This document shows, in pieces, positions 41,839 through 50,873 of a stretch of DNA of 64,000 nt. This stretch comes from JAYVYM01 sp046593925. Its GTDB lineage: Bacteria; Actinomycetota; Actinomycetes; Mycobacteriales; SCTD01. A model generated the notes under the pieces. The model was not told where the DNA came from and searched no databases. It was given only the letters and a program-made list of their open reading frames with translations. The position numbers and the translations under genes are program-made. How positions within the stretch are numbered: the stretch's first letter is position 1; each line of letters opens with the position of its first letter. The stretch covers positions 1 through 64,000 of the forward strand of contig JBKJQN010000008.1 of the NCBI GenBank assembly GCA_046593925.1, given 5' to 3'.

Positions 41839-43053
41839 ATGGCAGGCAACAGAGGTGTGGCGTACATCGAGCCCGGCAAGGTCGAGATCCACGAGATCGA
41901 CTACCCCAAGCTCGAACTGCTCGACGGTCCGGGCGTCAACCCGGCCAATGTCGGGCGCAAGCTCAATCACGGCGTCATCCTGAAGGTCGTCACCACCAAC
42001 ATCTGTGGCAGCGACCAGCACATGGTGCGCGGTCGCACCACGGCGCCCCCGAACCTCGTGCTCGGTCACGAGATCCTCGGCGAGGTCGCCGAGATCGGCT
42101 CCGACGTCGAGTTCATCAAGATCGGCGACATCTGCTCGGTGCCGTTCAACATTGCCTGCGGCCGCTGCCGCAACTGCAGGGAGGGCAAGACCGGGATCTG
42201 CCTGAACGTCAACCCGGCCCGGCCCGGCGCGGCGTATGGCTACGTCGACATGGGCGGATGGGTCGGCGGTCAGGCCGAGTACGTCACCGTGCCCTACGCC
42301 GACTGGAACCTGCTGAAGTTCCCGGACCGCGAGCAGGCCCTCGAGAAGATCCTGGACCTGACGATGCTGTCGGACATCTTCCCCACCGGCTTCCACGGCG
42401 CGGTCACGGCGGGCGTCAAGCCCGGCTCGACCGTGTACATCGCCGGAGCCGGGCCCGTCGGCCTGGCCGCCGCAGTCGGTGCCCAGCTGCTGGGCGCCGC
42501 CGTCGTCATCGTGGCCGACCTCAACGAGGACCGCCTGGCCCAGGCCCGCAGCTTCGGGTGCGAGACCGTCGACGTGTCCAAGGGCGCCCCGCAGGAGCAG
42601 ATCGAACAGCTGCTCGGCGTGCCCGAAGTCGACGCCGCAGTCGACGCGGTCGGCTTCGAGGCCCGCGGCCACGGTGCAGGCGCTGGCAAGGAGGCCCCGG
42701 CCACGGTGCTCAACTCGCTCATGGAGGTCACTGCTGCCGGCGGCGCCATCGGCATCCCCGGCCTGTACGTGACCGGCGACCCCGGCGGTGTCGACGAGGC
42801 CGCCAAGGTCGGCTCCCTGTCGCTCAGCCTGGGTACCGGCTGGGCCAAGTCGCTGTCGTTCACCACCGGCCAGACCCCGGTGATGAGGTACAACCGCGGC
42901 CTGATGCAGGCGATCCTGCACGACAAGGTGCAGATCGCCAAGGCGGTGAACGCGATCGTCATCCCGCTGGACGACGCGCCCCAGGGGTACGCGGACTTCG
43001 ACCAGGGCGCAGCGAAGAAGTACGTGATAGACCCGCACGGCCTCGTCAGCTAG
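41839..43053 (+). CDS. fdhA: Formaldehyde dehydrogenase, glutathione-independent type (zinc ADH family)
   Basis: 404 residues from ATG 41839 (AGGGAGG upstream). Catalytic zinc site TTNICGSDQHMVRGRT and GHEILGEV; structural zinc Cys set in CGRCRNCREGKTGICLNVNP; a characteristic insertion YGYVDMGGWVGGQAEYVTVP; NAD site YIAGAGPVGLAAAVGAQLLG. These match the Pseudomonas putida type enzyme that oxidises formaldehyde (or dismutates aldehydes) with tightly bound NAD. It lies 94 bases after the shortened aquaporin. A complete, probably active enzyme. Confidence 0.92.
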   Translation: MAGNRGVAYIEPGKVEIHEIDYPKLELLDGPGVNPANVGRKLNHGVILKVVTTNICGSDQHMVRGRTTAPPNLVLGHEILGEVAEIGSDVEFIKIGDICSVPFNIACGRCRNCREGKTGICLNVNPARPGAAYGYVDMGGWVGGQAEYVTVPYADWNLLKFPDREQALEKILDLTMLSDIFPTGFHGAVTAGVKPGSTVYIAGAGPVGLAAAVGAQLLGAAVVIVADLNEDRLAQARSFGCETVDVSKGAPQEQIEQLLGVPEVDAAVDAVGFEARGHGAGAGKEAPATVLNSLMEVTAAGGAIGIPGLYVTGDPGGVDEAAKVGSLSLSLGTGWAKSLSFTTGQTPVMRYNRGLMQAILHDKVQIAKAVNAIVIPLDDAPQGYADFDQGAAKKYVIDPHGLVS

Positions 43054-43204
43054 CAATTCCGACAGCGCGACGGGCCCGGACCGAGAGGTCAGGGCCCGTC
43101 GTGCTGTCGCGGACCGTGGTGCCCCGGTCCATACACATATCGGGGCGCTGAAAGCCACCTGGAGAAGTCGGCGCAGTGGCGTGACGCGGACGCCGGCAAC
43201 CGAG

Positions 43205-43434
43205 CTACCCGGTCAGGAGGCGCAGACCTGCGTTCTGCAGGCCGGCGCGGTACTTCTCGTTGTGGAGCTTCGATTTCAGGATCGCCCCGACCCACAACGA
43301 GAAGAAGATTCCAACGATGACCCGGCCGGCAAGGTTGATGTCGATCGAGCCGATGAAGCCCCAAGGCTGGTCGTGGTGATGTTGTAGTAGACCTTGAGGA
43401 AGGGGTTGACGAACGCCCAGCTGTCTCTTGAGTC
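43205..43434 (-). pseudogene. Frameshifted membrane-protein C-terminus
   Basis: Reading the minus strand, DSWAFVNPFLKVYYNITT is in one frame. After one missing base near 43370 the sequence continues in the next frame as NQPWGFIGSIDINLAGRVIV, GIFFSLWVGAILKSKLHNEK and a Gly-ending tail before a TAG at 43205. Together they form one plausible membrane-protein C-terminus. The family is not recognised and no N-terminal part is present. Confidence 0.55.
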
Positions 43435-43531
43435 ATGAACACACCGTCCAGCGTGTCCATGAGGGACCGGTCGGCAGCAAGAATGGTCGGCAGCGGAGTC
43501 CTCGGACGGCAAGTCCGGCTCGGACGAGGTC

Positions 43532-43740
43532 ATGGCCGCCGCCGACCGCGACACCGGCTGCGCGCCCTTCCGGCGCCTGGACGACTCCCCCCGCGGCGGG
43601 GCCGGCGTCGGGCTGGGCCTGGCGGTCGCCCGCGGCTTCACCGAGGCGTTGGGCGGGCGGCTCGGGGCGGAGGACACCCCGGGCGGCGGCCTGACGATGG
43701 TCATCGACCAGCCGTGCGCACCCGGTCGCGCCCTGTCCGG
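43532..43740 (+). pseudogene. kdpD: kdpD remnant (histidine kinase C-terminus)
   Basis: The frame gives FRRLDDSPRGGAGVGLGLAV, ARGFTEALGGRLGAEDTPGG and GLTMV, the G1/G2 boxes of the KdpD ATPase domain. Nothing upstream corresponds to the N-terminal KdpD domain, membrane helices or the phosphorylated His. It leads into fragments of the partner regulator. Confidence 0.72.
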
Positions 43741-44154
43741 CTTACCGACGCGATCCATGTCCTCATTCGCCGAATCCGGCTGACCCATCAGACACCTGTC
43801 ATCGCGCTGTCCGCCCGGACCGGAGGCGTCGAGAAGGTGACGGCCCTTGGCCTGGGTGCCGATGACGACGACGTCACCAAGCCTTCGCCGTGACCGAGCT
43901 GCTGGCGAGGGTACGAACCGCAGGCCGCCGCAGCACCGGGCCGACAGCATCCGAGACGGTTCGACTCGGCCCCTGCCTGGTCGACCTGACCACCAAGACC
44001 GCGGAACGTGGCGATGGCCTCACCGGGGGCCGGCGGGTGCTGCTGACCCCCACCGACTGGTAGCTCCTGGAGATTCGGCTGCGGCACGCCGGCCGGCTCC
44101 CCGGCCCGGCACCTGATCACCGAACCCGGCCTGGGCGATCGCTTCCAGCCGTGA
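43741..44154 (+). pseudogene. kdpE: kdpE remnant (response regulator), frameshifted with internal stop
   Basis: The receiver end reads TPVIALSARTGGVEKVTALG and LGADDDDVTKPSP, then shifts frame to FAVTELLARVRTAGRRSTG. The DNA-binding part shows VLLTPTDW, a TAG stop, LLEIRLRHAGRL and, after a gap, ARHLITEPGLGDRFQP with the normal terminal stop. The first receiver half and most of the winged helix are missing. With the kdpD remnant this marks a lost Kdp potassium-sensing pair; no kdpFABC is nearby. Confidence 0.75.
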
Positions 44155-44234
44155 TGCGGCAAGCCCCCTTCCACTTCTCCTGGCAGTCACGCCCCGTTCA
44201 CGTGCCGGCCGATCGGTCTGCTTAGCCTGCTCCC

Positions 44235-45209
44235 GTGGCAGCCTCCGGCCTGGTCGTCGACGGTCAGGGCATCACCACCTGGTTCGGCGCGGTCACCGCG
44301 CTGGACCGGGTCGACCTGGCGGTGCGTGCCGGCGAGGTCCACGGCCTGCTCGGCGCGAACGGCGCGGGCAAGTCGACGCTGCTGTCCGTGCTGTTCGGAC
44401 TGACCTCTCCGCAGGAAGGCTCGCTCCGGCTGTTCGGACAGACCCGGGGACAGGCGGGCGCAGCCTGGCTCGACCGCGTCGGTGGGTTCGTCGAGGCACC
44501 GTCGTTCTACCCGTACCTCAGCGGTCGGCAGAACCTCGCTGTTCTCGCCCGCCTGGACGGCGGCTACGACAGCGCGCCGATCGATGAGCTGCTCGAGCTG
44601 GTCAGCCTGGCTTCCGCCGCTGGCCGACGCGTCCGGGGCTATTCGCTCGGGATGCGTCAACGGCTCGGCGTGGCTGCTGCGCTGCTGCGGCGGCCGCGGC
44701 TGCTCATCGTCGACGAGCCCACGAACGGCATGGACCCGGCGGGCATCCGGGACCTGCGCCTGGTCGTGCGTCGACTCGCCGACGACGGCGTTGCCGTTGT
44801 GCTGAGCAGTCACGACATGACACAGGTCAGCGAGCTCTGCGACACCGTGACCGTGCTCGACCACGGCCGCGTGGTGTTCGCCGGTGACCTGGACCTGGCC
44901 CGCGCTGCGGCCCCGGATCCGTCGTGGCGACTCACCACCAGCGACGACCGGGCTGCCGCCACGATCGGTGCTCGCAGTCCCGGTCTGCTCGTCGGTGCCG
45001 ACCACAGAGGGGGGTTGCGCATCGTCGCTGGACGAGAGCCGCTCGACGCGTACGTGGTCGAGCTCGGCCGGACCGGGGTGGCGATCCGTGCGCTGGCCGA
45101 GGACGTGACCGCCCTCGAGGCACTGTTCTTCAGTCTGAGCGAGTCGGCGCCGACCATGCCGGCACCCCGCACCCTGCTCGCAGTCCCGAGCCCGGCAGAC
45201 GTCCGATGA
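44235..45209 (+). CDS. ABC transporter ATP-binding protein
   Basis: 324 residues from GTG 44235. Walker A GLLGANGAGKSTLLSV, Q-loop GGFVEAPSFYP, signature YSLGMRQRLGVAAAL, Walker B RLLIVDEPTNGMDPAGI and the switch His in VVLSSHDMTQ are all present, followed by a roughly 100-residue C-terminal domain seen in ABC-2 exporters. The stop overlaps the permease start (ATGA). It drives export by the next-encoded permease. The cargo is unknown; bacitracin/drug-type and lantibiotic-immunity exporters share this layout. Confidence 0.93.
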   Translation: MAASGLVVDGQGITTWFGAVTALDRVDLAVRAGEVHGLLGANGAGKSTLLSVLFGLTSPQEGSLRLFGQTRGQAGAAWLDRVGGFVEAPSFYPYLSGRQNLAVLARLDGGYDSAPIDELLELVSLASAAGRRVRGYSLGMRQRLGVAAALLRRPRLLIVDEPTNGMDPAGIRDLRLVVRRLADDGVAVVLSSHDMTQVSELCDTVTVLDHGRVVFAGDLDLARAAAPDPSWRLTTSDDRAAATIGARSPGLLVGADHRGGLRIVAGREPLDAYVVELGRTGVAIRALAEDVTALEALFFSLSESAPTMPAPRTLLAVPSPADVR

Positions 45210-46126
45210 CCGCGCTGCGCGGGACGGCGCGTAACGAGGCGACGTCCGACGGTGGCTCGGTCGCCACCGTCCTGCGCCTGGCTGCCCCCCTGGCATCGCG
45301 CCGGCTGAGCCCGGCGCAAGCCGTGGCGGTGGTCTGGCGGGTGGAGCTGGCGAAGCTCGTACGGCTCGTGCGGGTACAGGTGGTCGCCGGGGTCTGCCTC
45401 GTCGCGCCGTTCCTGGCAGCAGCTGCTGTCAGCGCGCAGAGCTCCCTGCCGCAGGACACGCTGTTTGGCCAGTGGCTGCAGCAGTCCGGGCTGGCGCTGC
45501 CCCTCGTGGTGCTCGGATTCGCCGGCCAGTGGGTGCTGCCGCTGCTGACCTGTCTGGTGTCAGGGGACATCTTCGCCTCCGAGGACCAGTTCGGTACGTG
45601 GAAGACGGTCCTGACCCGCTCCCGCAGCCGCGGTGAGCTGTTCACGGGCAAGGTCCTGGCCGCGCTGAGCTACACGGTCATCGTGCTGGCGCTGCTGGCC
45701 GCCTCGACCGTGGTCGCTGGCCTGCTCGTCGGTCGCGAGCCCGTCGTCGGGCTCGGCGGTCAGCTCGTCCCGGTCGGGCACGCCGCGGCGCTGGTCGTGG
45801 CGAGCTGGTCGTTGCAGCTCCCCCCGATGTTCGGCTTCTGCCTGCTGGCCGTGCTGCTGTCGGTCGTCACCCGCAACAGCGTTGTCGGGATCGGCGGGCC
45901 GGTCCTCCTCGGGCTGCTCATGCAGCTGCTGGCCCTGCTGAGCCTGCCGCCCAGGGTGCAGGACGCGTTGCTGACGACGCCTTTCTCGGCTTGGCACGGG
46001 TTGTGGGTGGAGCACCCCTTTCATGGACCACTCTGGCGCGGCCTGCTGGCCAGCGCGGTGTGGAGCGCGGTCTGCCTGGCCTCGGCGTGGGGCGTGTTCC
46101 GGCGCCGCCAGGTCCGGGTGTCCTGA
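45206..46126 (+). CDS. ABC-2 type transporter permease
   Basis: 306 residues, ATG overlapping the ATPase stop. Six hydrophobic segments with a cytoplasmic N-terminus; the block VSGDIFASEDQFGTWKTVLT, then RSRSRGELFTGKVLAALSYT, is the conserved coupling region of ABC-2 permeases that lack periplasmic domains. It partners the preceding ATPase. The following lipoprotein gene starts one base after its stop, so three genes are cotranscribed. Confidence 0.88.
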   Translation: MTALRGTARNEATSDGGSVATVLRLAAPLASRRLSPAQAVAVVWRVELAKLVRLVRVQVVAGVCLVAPFLAAAAVSAQSSLPQDTLFGQWLQQSGLALPLVVLGFAGQWVLPLLTCLVSGDIFASEDQFGTWKTVLTRSRSRGELFTGKVLAALSYTVIVLALLAASTVVAGLLVGREPVVGLGGQLVPVGHAAALVVASWSLQLPPMFGFCLLAVLLSVVTRNSVVGIGGPVLLGLLMQLLALLSLPPRVQDALLTTPFSAWHGLWVEHPFHGPLWRGLLASAVWSAVCLASAWGVFRRRQVRVS

Positions 46127-46127
46127 G

Positions 46128-46568
46128 ATGCGGGCGGCTCGGTGCCCGTTGTTCGCGTCGCTCGGCATGCTGGCGGCCTGCGCTCCGAGCTCGATCACGG
46201 CGTCGGCGCTGCAGGGCTCGCTGGCCGGGACCTTCGCCCAGCTGTACGCCCTGCAGCAGGCCGAGCAGGGGCACCCGCGCCCCGGACTGCCGACCCTGCA
46301 GACGACAGCGAGCTGTCGGAAGGGAACGCCGGACACCCCGCAGTCGGGTCCGGGCAACGACTGGTCCTGCCAGGTCAGCTATCTCGTCGACGGACCCGGA
46401 ACCCAGGTACGTGCGCTCTACACCGTGAATGTGAATACCGACGGGTGCTGGTCGGCGGACGGGGACGGCCCGGCGTCGGTAAATGGCGCCCGTACCTTCA
46501 CCAGCGCCGGAGGTGAGCTGCGGCGTAACCCGCTCTACCTCGTCGACGGCTGCCTCGACGCCGGTTGA
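46128..46568 (+). CDS. Small secreted lipoprotein
   Basis: 146 residues from ATG 46128. A short hydrophobic signal ends in the lipobox LAAC (MLAACAPSS), giving a predicted lipid-anchored protein after cleavage. The mature part has four further Cys residues (ASCRKG, WSCQVS, GCWSAD, DGCLDAG) suited to two disulfides. The family is not recognised. It is the third gene of the ABC exporter operon and may be a cell-surface accessory. Confidence 0.75.
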   Translation: MRAARCPLFASLGMLAACAPSSITASALQGSLAGTFAQLYALQQAEQGHPRPGLPTLQTTASCRKGTPDTPQSGPGNDWSCQVSYLVDGPGTQVRALYTVNVNTDGCWSADGDGPASVNGARTFTSAGGELRRNPLYLVDGCLDAG

Positions 46569-46725
46569 GCGCCTCGGCCGCCCCCGCCGCCACACCCACA
46601 CCGGGACAACCCTCGAGAACCCCCGAAGGTTCACCTGCCTGCCCCGAGGAAGCCACCTCCGGCTCGTACCTTTCGGCCCGCACCGCCCCTCCCCGAGGCG
46701 AACATATTGAGATGAGGACCCTACC

Positions 46726-49593
46726 ATGTCCAGACTCCGTTCTGCGCGGTGGCGACACGACCACCGCGGCGTGCTTCGTAAGACCCTGGCCGCCGGGGTC
46801 GGGCTGACCCTGGTGGCCGGACTGGCCACGGCGGCGGCCGCCGGACCGGCGTCCGGCGGCACCGCAAAGGTCGGCACCAACAATGGCAACGGCATTCTGC
46901 TGCCGACCAATCAGCGCCTCACGCCGCTCGGCACCCGCCTGCTGCTGGACAAGGGCCGAGTCGTTTCGTCGTCCATCAGCCCGGACGGGCACTACCTGGC
47001 CGCGCTGACCTGGCACGAGTTCACCGGTTTCCTGACGATGGTCGACCTCAGGACGAACAAGGTGGTCCAGACGGTCGGCACCGGCGCTGCGACCGACCCC
47101 ACGATCGGTGACGGCTCGGTGGCTGCTGACGGCCCGCTGTGGGCACCCGACGGTCATTCGCTGTGGTTCCCCCAGAGCACCGACCTGGTCCGCTTCCACG
47201 TCGGCGCCAACGGCATGGTGTCCTCGCCGGTCACGACGGTCCTGGCAACCACCGTCACCGACCTCAACGGGGCGACGACGATCAAGCCCGACCTACCGTC
47301 CGGGATGGCGCTGTCGCAGGACGGCACCAAGCTCTACGTCGCCCTGAACGGCGTCAACCAGCTGGGCGTGGTTAGTACGGCGACCAACGCGCTGCTGAGG
47401 GTCACGCCGGTCGGCAATGCGCCCCGGCAGGTCGTGCTGGTCGGGGACCGGGCGTTCGTCTCGAACGAAGGTGGCCGACCGGCCACCCCCGGGGACGTCA
47501 CCAACCTGTCCTACGGCACGCCGATCGTCTCAGACACCACCACCGGCGCGGCCACCACCGGCACCGTCTCCGTCGTGGACCTGGTCGCGACCAAGCAGGT
47601 CAAGCAGATCCCGGTCGGCCTGCAGCCGACGGCTGAGTACCTGACGCACGACGGCACCCTGCTTGTCGCCAACTCCAACGACGACTCGTTCTCGATCATC
47701 GATCCGACCACCTCGCAGGTCACCCAGACGGTCAACGCCAACCCGGTGCCGGGCTCCACGGTAGGCAGCTACCCCAACGCCATCACGATGACGGATGATC
47801 ACACCATCCTGGTCAGCATCGGGCGTGACAACGCCCTCGCCGTCTTCACCTACGACGGTCCGAAGGCCCCGGTGCAGTACGTCGGACTGCTGCCGACCGA
47901 CTTCTACCCGGTCGGCGCGACCTACGACCCGGCCATCGGCAAGATCGTCGTGACCAACGACAAGGGCAAGGGCTCGCGGGGACCCGCCAGCAGCATCGAC
48001 GGGGGACCCGGGACCGGACCGGCGCCCGCCATCGTCACGGGGCACAACACCTATGACGACACCGCCTCGATCACCGAGTTCGCCATGCCCACCATGGCGC
48101 AGATCTCCCAGACCACGCATCAGGTCTTCGTCAACAACAACTGGCTGAATCTGCCCCCGAGCCAGCCGGTCCAGGGCTCCAGCGCGGCGCCGAAGGCCGT
48201 CCCCGTGCACCTCGGCGACCCCTCGAAGATCAAGCACGTCTTCCTGATCGTGCGGGAGAACCGCACCTATGACCAGGTCTTCGGAGACATCGGCAAGGGC
48301 AACGGCGACCCGACCCTCGCGCAGTTTGGTGCCAAGGCCACGCCGAACGCGCATGCGCTGGCGAACACCTTCGGCCTGATGGACAATTTCTACGATGAAG
48401 GCACCCTTTCGGCAGACGGGCACAACTGGCTTGTCCAGGCCGATGCGAACGACTACATCGAGAAGGAGTTCGGCGCCTTCTACCGCAGCTACCCGGCGCA
48501 GGGCGGCGACGCCTTGGCCTACCAGCGGGACGGCTTCCTCTGGAACGCCGCGCAGGCTGCGGGGCAGACCGTCAAGGCCTACGGCGAGTACAACAACTTC
48601 TTCACCCAGCAGAGTCCGGTCCCGTCGTGGTCGGACTACTACCGCGATTCCCAGATCCTGGAGGGCAAGGCCAAGGGCCCGCTACCGGTGCCGCTCTCCT
48701 CGATCAACACGTACTCCGACATTCCCTCGCTGAACGCCATCGATGACCACCAGTTCCCGCCGTTCGACCTTGGGATCCCGGACCAGTACCGCGCCGACGT
48801 GTGGCAGAAGTCCTTTGCCAGCACCGAGAAGTCTGGCCAGGCACCGAACCTCAGCCTGATCTGGATGCCCGTCGACCACACCTCCGGCGTCGGGTCGGGC
48901 AACCCCGACCCGGTCGCCCAGGTGGCGGACAACGACCTCGCCATCGGCCGAATGATCGACACCATCTCGCACTCGTCGATCTGGAGCAGCTCCGCGGTCT
49001 TCGTCCTCGAGGACGACAGCCAGAACGGCACCGATCACGTCGACGGACACCGCGCCCCGCTTCTGGTCGCCAGCCCGTACGCCAAGCGCGGCGTCGTCGA
49101 CAGCACCACGTACACCCAGCTCAACGTCGTGAAGACGATCGAGCAGATCCTCGGCGTGGCTCCGATGAACCAGATGGACCGGGCCGCGGTCCCGATGTCG
49201 GACGCCTTCACCGACTCGCCCGACATGACGCCGTACAACGCTGTCCCCAACCAGATCCCCTTGACCCAGGGTCTGGCCCCAGCAGCCGCAGCGACCGGCC
49301 CCTCGAACGCGGCCCAGACCGCCACCGCGCCGGACTTCGTCCCGCAGTCAGCCGCCGCCCTCGGGATCCCGGCAGCCGAGCAGGACACGTACAACAGCTG
49401 GGTCGTCTGGAGCCGCGGCGGGCACTTCAGTGGAGCTGGCGCCCTGCAGGACTGGGCCAACCCGGCCCAGTTGAACCGGCTCGACTGGTACAGCGCCCAC
49501 GACTGGAAGACCCCCTACCCGGGTGACGCGGCGATCCTGACGCCCGACCAGGTGCCCGGCCACAATCTGCCAGCCGGCCTCCTGGGCGACTGA
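46726..49593 (+). CDS. YVTN beta-propeller and phosphoesterase (AcpA-like) two-domain secreted protein
   Basis: 955 residues. A basic N-terminus and hydrophobic segment (TLAAGVGLTLVAGLATAAAA) form a signal peptide. Residues about 60-420 are YVTN/YncE-type propeller blades (SISPDGHYLAALTW, TSQVTQTVNANPVPGS, TYDPAIGKIVVTND). From about 500 comes a phosphoesterase domain: HVFLIVRENRTYDQVFGDIG, MDNFYDEGTLSADGHNWLVQ, VFVLEDDSQNGTDHVDGHRA, LLVASPYAKRG. Such proteins are annotated as bifunctional YncE/alkaline phosphatase family; substrates are phosphodi- or monoesters. The start is ATG 46726 with GAGGA upstream. Confidence 0.9.
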   Translation: MSRLRSARWRHDHRGVLRKTLAAGVGLTLVAGLATAAAAGPASGGTAKVGTNNGNGILLPTNQRLTPLGTRLLLDKGRVVSSSISPDGHYLAALTWHEFTGFLTMVDLRTNKVVQTVGTGAATDPTIGDGSVAADGPLWAPDGHSLWFPQSTDLVRFHVGANGMVSSPVTTVLATTVTDLNGATTIKPDLPSGMALSQDGTKLYVALNGVNQLGVVSTATNALLRVTPVGNAPRQVVLVGDRAFVSNEGGRPATPGDVTNLSYGTPIVSDTTTGAATTGTVSVVDLVATKQVKQIPVGLQPTAEYLTHDGTLLVANSNDDSFSIIDPTTSQVTQTVNANPVPGSTVGSYPNAITMTDDHTILVSIGRDNALAVFTYDGPKAPVQYVGLLPTDFYPVGATYDPAIGKIVVTNDKGKGSRGPASSIDGGPGTGPAPAIVTGHNTYDDTASITEFAMPTMAQISQTTHQVFVNNNWLNLPPSQPVQGSSAAPKAVPVHLGDPSKIKHVFLIVRENRTYDQVFGDIGKGNGDPTLAQFGAKATPNAHALANTFGLMDNFYDEGTLSADGHNWLVQADANDYIEKEFGAFYRSYPAQGGDALAYQRDGFLWNAAQAAGQTVKAYGEYNNFFTQQSPVPSWSDYYRDSQILEGKAKGPLPVPLSSINTYSDIPSLNAIDDHQFPPFDLGIPDQYRADVWQKSFASTEKSGQAPNLSLIWMPVDHTSGVGSGNPDPVAQVADNDLAIGRMIDTISHSSIWSSSAVFVLEDDSQNGTDHVDGHRAPLLVASPYAKRGVVDSTTYTQLNVVKTIEQILGVAPMNQMDRAAVPMSDAFTDSPDMTPYNAVPNQIPLTQGLAPAAAATGPSNAAQTATAPDFVPQSAAALGIPAAEQDTYNSWVVWSRGGHFSGAGALQDWANPAQLNRLDWYSAHDWKTPYPGDAAILTPDQVPGHNLPAGLLGD

Positions 49594-49831
49594 GGCCAGT
49601 TCGCGCACGGCATGTGCGGCGCCCACCCGTCCCCTCCCGGGGTGGGTGGGCGCTTGCCGTGCAGCTCAGCAAAGCGGAGCACCCCATCTCGCGCCCGCGG
49701 CCCGGTGGAGTCGCGCCATGACGGGGCCGGTGTCAAAGTTTGGGCTCACGGACACATGTGGAGCGGGTGTGGCCTGGACGTCTGACCTGGACGGTTCACC
49801 CACTCCGGCCAGCCACCTGCCCAGGAGAGCC

Positions 49832-50521
49832 ATGCAGATACGTGTGACAACACAAGGTCCGTACGTCGTCACCGACGGCCCCGGGCCGCACCGCGCGAGG
49901 CCGCTGTCCACCGAGCGAGCTGAGCCGATCGCCTGGGAGCACGACTCGACCCTGCCGAGCGACGCTGGCTACTCGCTGTGTCGATGCGGGGCCTCGGCCC
50001 ACAAGCCGTTCTGCGACGGCAGCCACGTCACGCACGAGTGGGACGGCACCGAGACCGCGCCGACGACCGACTACGGCGAGCGTGCCCGGTCCCTCGCCGG
50101 AACGGGCATCACGGTCCGGGACGACCGCGGGCTGTGCGAGCACGCCGGCTTCTGCGCCAACAAGCTGAGCAATGTCTGGAAGATGACCGCCGAGACTGAG
50201 AACACAGCGGTGCGCTCGCAGGTCGCCGCGATGGTTGAGCGCTGCCCCAGCGGGGCGCTGACCTACCGGTTGCCCGGGAGCGGCGACGACGTCGAGCCAC
50301 CGTTGGCACCAGCCGTCGCGGTGCTCGACAACGGGCCGTTGTGGGTCACCGGTTCCGTGCCGGTCGAACGCGCGGACGGCCAGCACCTCGAGACCCGGGC
50401 GCGGATGACGCTGTGCCGCTGCGGGGCATCGAACAACAAGCCTCTGTGCGACGGTTCGCACGCCGCTCTCGGGTTCGCCGACGCCGCTGCACCGGTGCCG
50501 GCTCAGCCCGGCTCTGCCTAG
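49832..50521 (+). CDS. Dual CDGSH iron-sulfur protein with mono-cluster ferredoxin domain
   Basis: 229 residues from ATG 49832 (AGGAG upstream). Two CDGSH zinc-finger-like Fe-S motifs, CRCGASAHKPFCDGSH (about 50-65) and CRCGASNNKPLCDGSH (about 194-209), flank a Fer4_19-type domain with LCEHAGFCANKLSNVWKM and ERCPSGALTY. Each CDGSH binds a 2Fe-2S cluster with three Cys and one His. The protein could therefore hold three clusters. Probable cytosolic electron-transfer or cluster-sensing role; it is monocistronic. Confidence 0.9.
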   Translation: MQIRVTTQGPYVVTDGPGPHRARPLSTERAEPIAWEHDSTLPSDAGYSLCRCGASAHKPFCDGSHVTHEWDGTETAPTTDYGERARSLAGTGITVRDDRGLCEHAGFCANKLSNVWKMTAETENTAVRSQVAAMVERCPSGALTYRLPGSGDDVEPPLAPAVAVLDNGPLWVTGSVPVERADGQHLETRARMTLCRCGASNNKPLCDGSHAALGFADAAAPVPAQPGSA

Positions 50522-50552
50522 GCCATTCTGAATCTGGACAGGTCGCCGTTCG

Positions 50553-50873
50553 TCAACAGCCCTGCCGCTCGTCCCGGGACAGCACCCGGTCTGCAGCGAG
50601 CGGAACGGCCCGAATGTCCGTGTGGAGCGGATGCGACCACCAAGCGACGGCGTCGGGCCGCCGGTGGGGGTCCAGGTCGAACCTCAGCCCAATCAGGCTC
50701 CGCCCCGGACCGTGGCGGAACCGCTGGGTGACCAGGGTGCCGCTGCCATGGGCAGGCGAGGTCGTAGCCGTTCGCGGCAGGTTGGTCAGCAGCGCCCAGA
50801 AGCTGTCCGGAGCGGCGGCGCCGGAGATGTGCTGGACGGTGACAGTCATGCCGGACAGGTCGGTGGGGTTCAC
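50553..50873 (-). CDS. Hypothetical protein (about 100 aa)
   Basis: The frame runs from GTG 50873 (or ATG 50849, giving MTVTVQHISGAAAPDSFWAL) to 50553. The GTG overlaps the stop of the upstream transporter remnant (GTGA). There is no membrane segment and no named motif; FWALLTNLPRTATTSPAHGS hints weakly at a START/SRPBCC-like beginning, but this is not enough to name it. It may itself be a remnant, as its neighbours are. Confidence 0.45.
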   Translation of the reverse strand: MNPTDLSGMTVTVQHISGAAAPDSFWALLTNLPRTATTSPAHGSGTLVTQRFRHGPGRSLIGLRFDLDPHRRPDAVAWWSHPLHTDIRAVPLAADRVLSRDERQGC

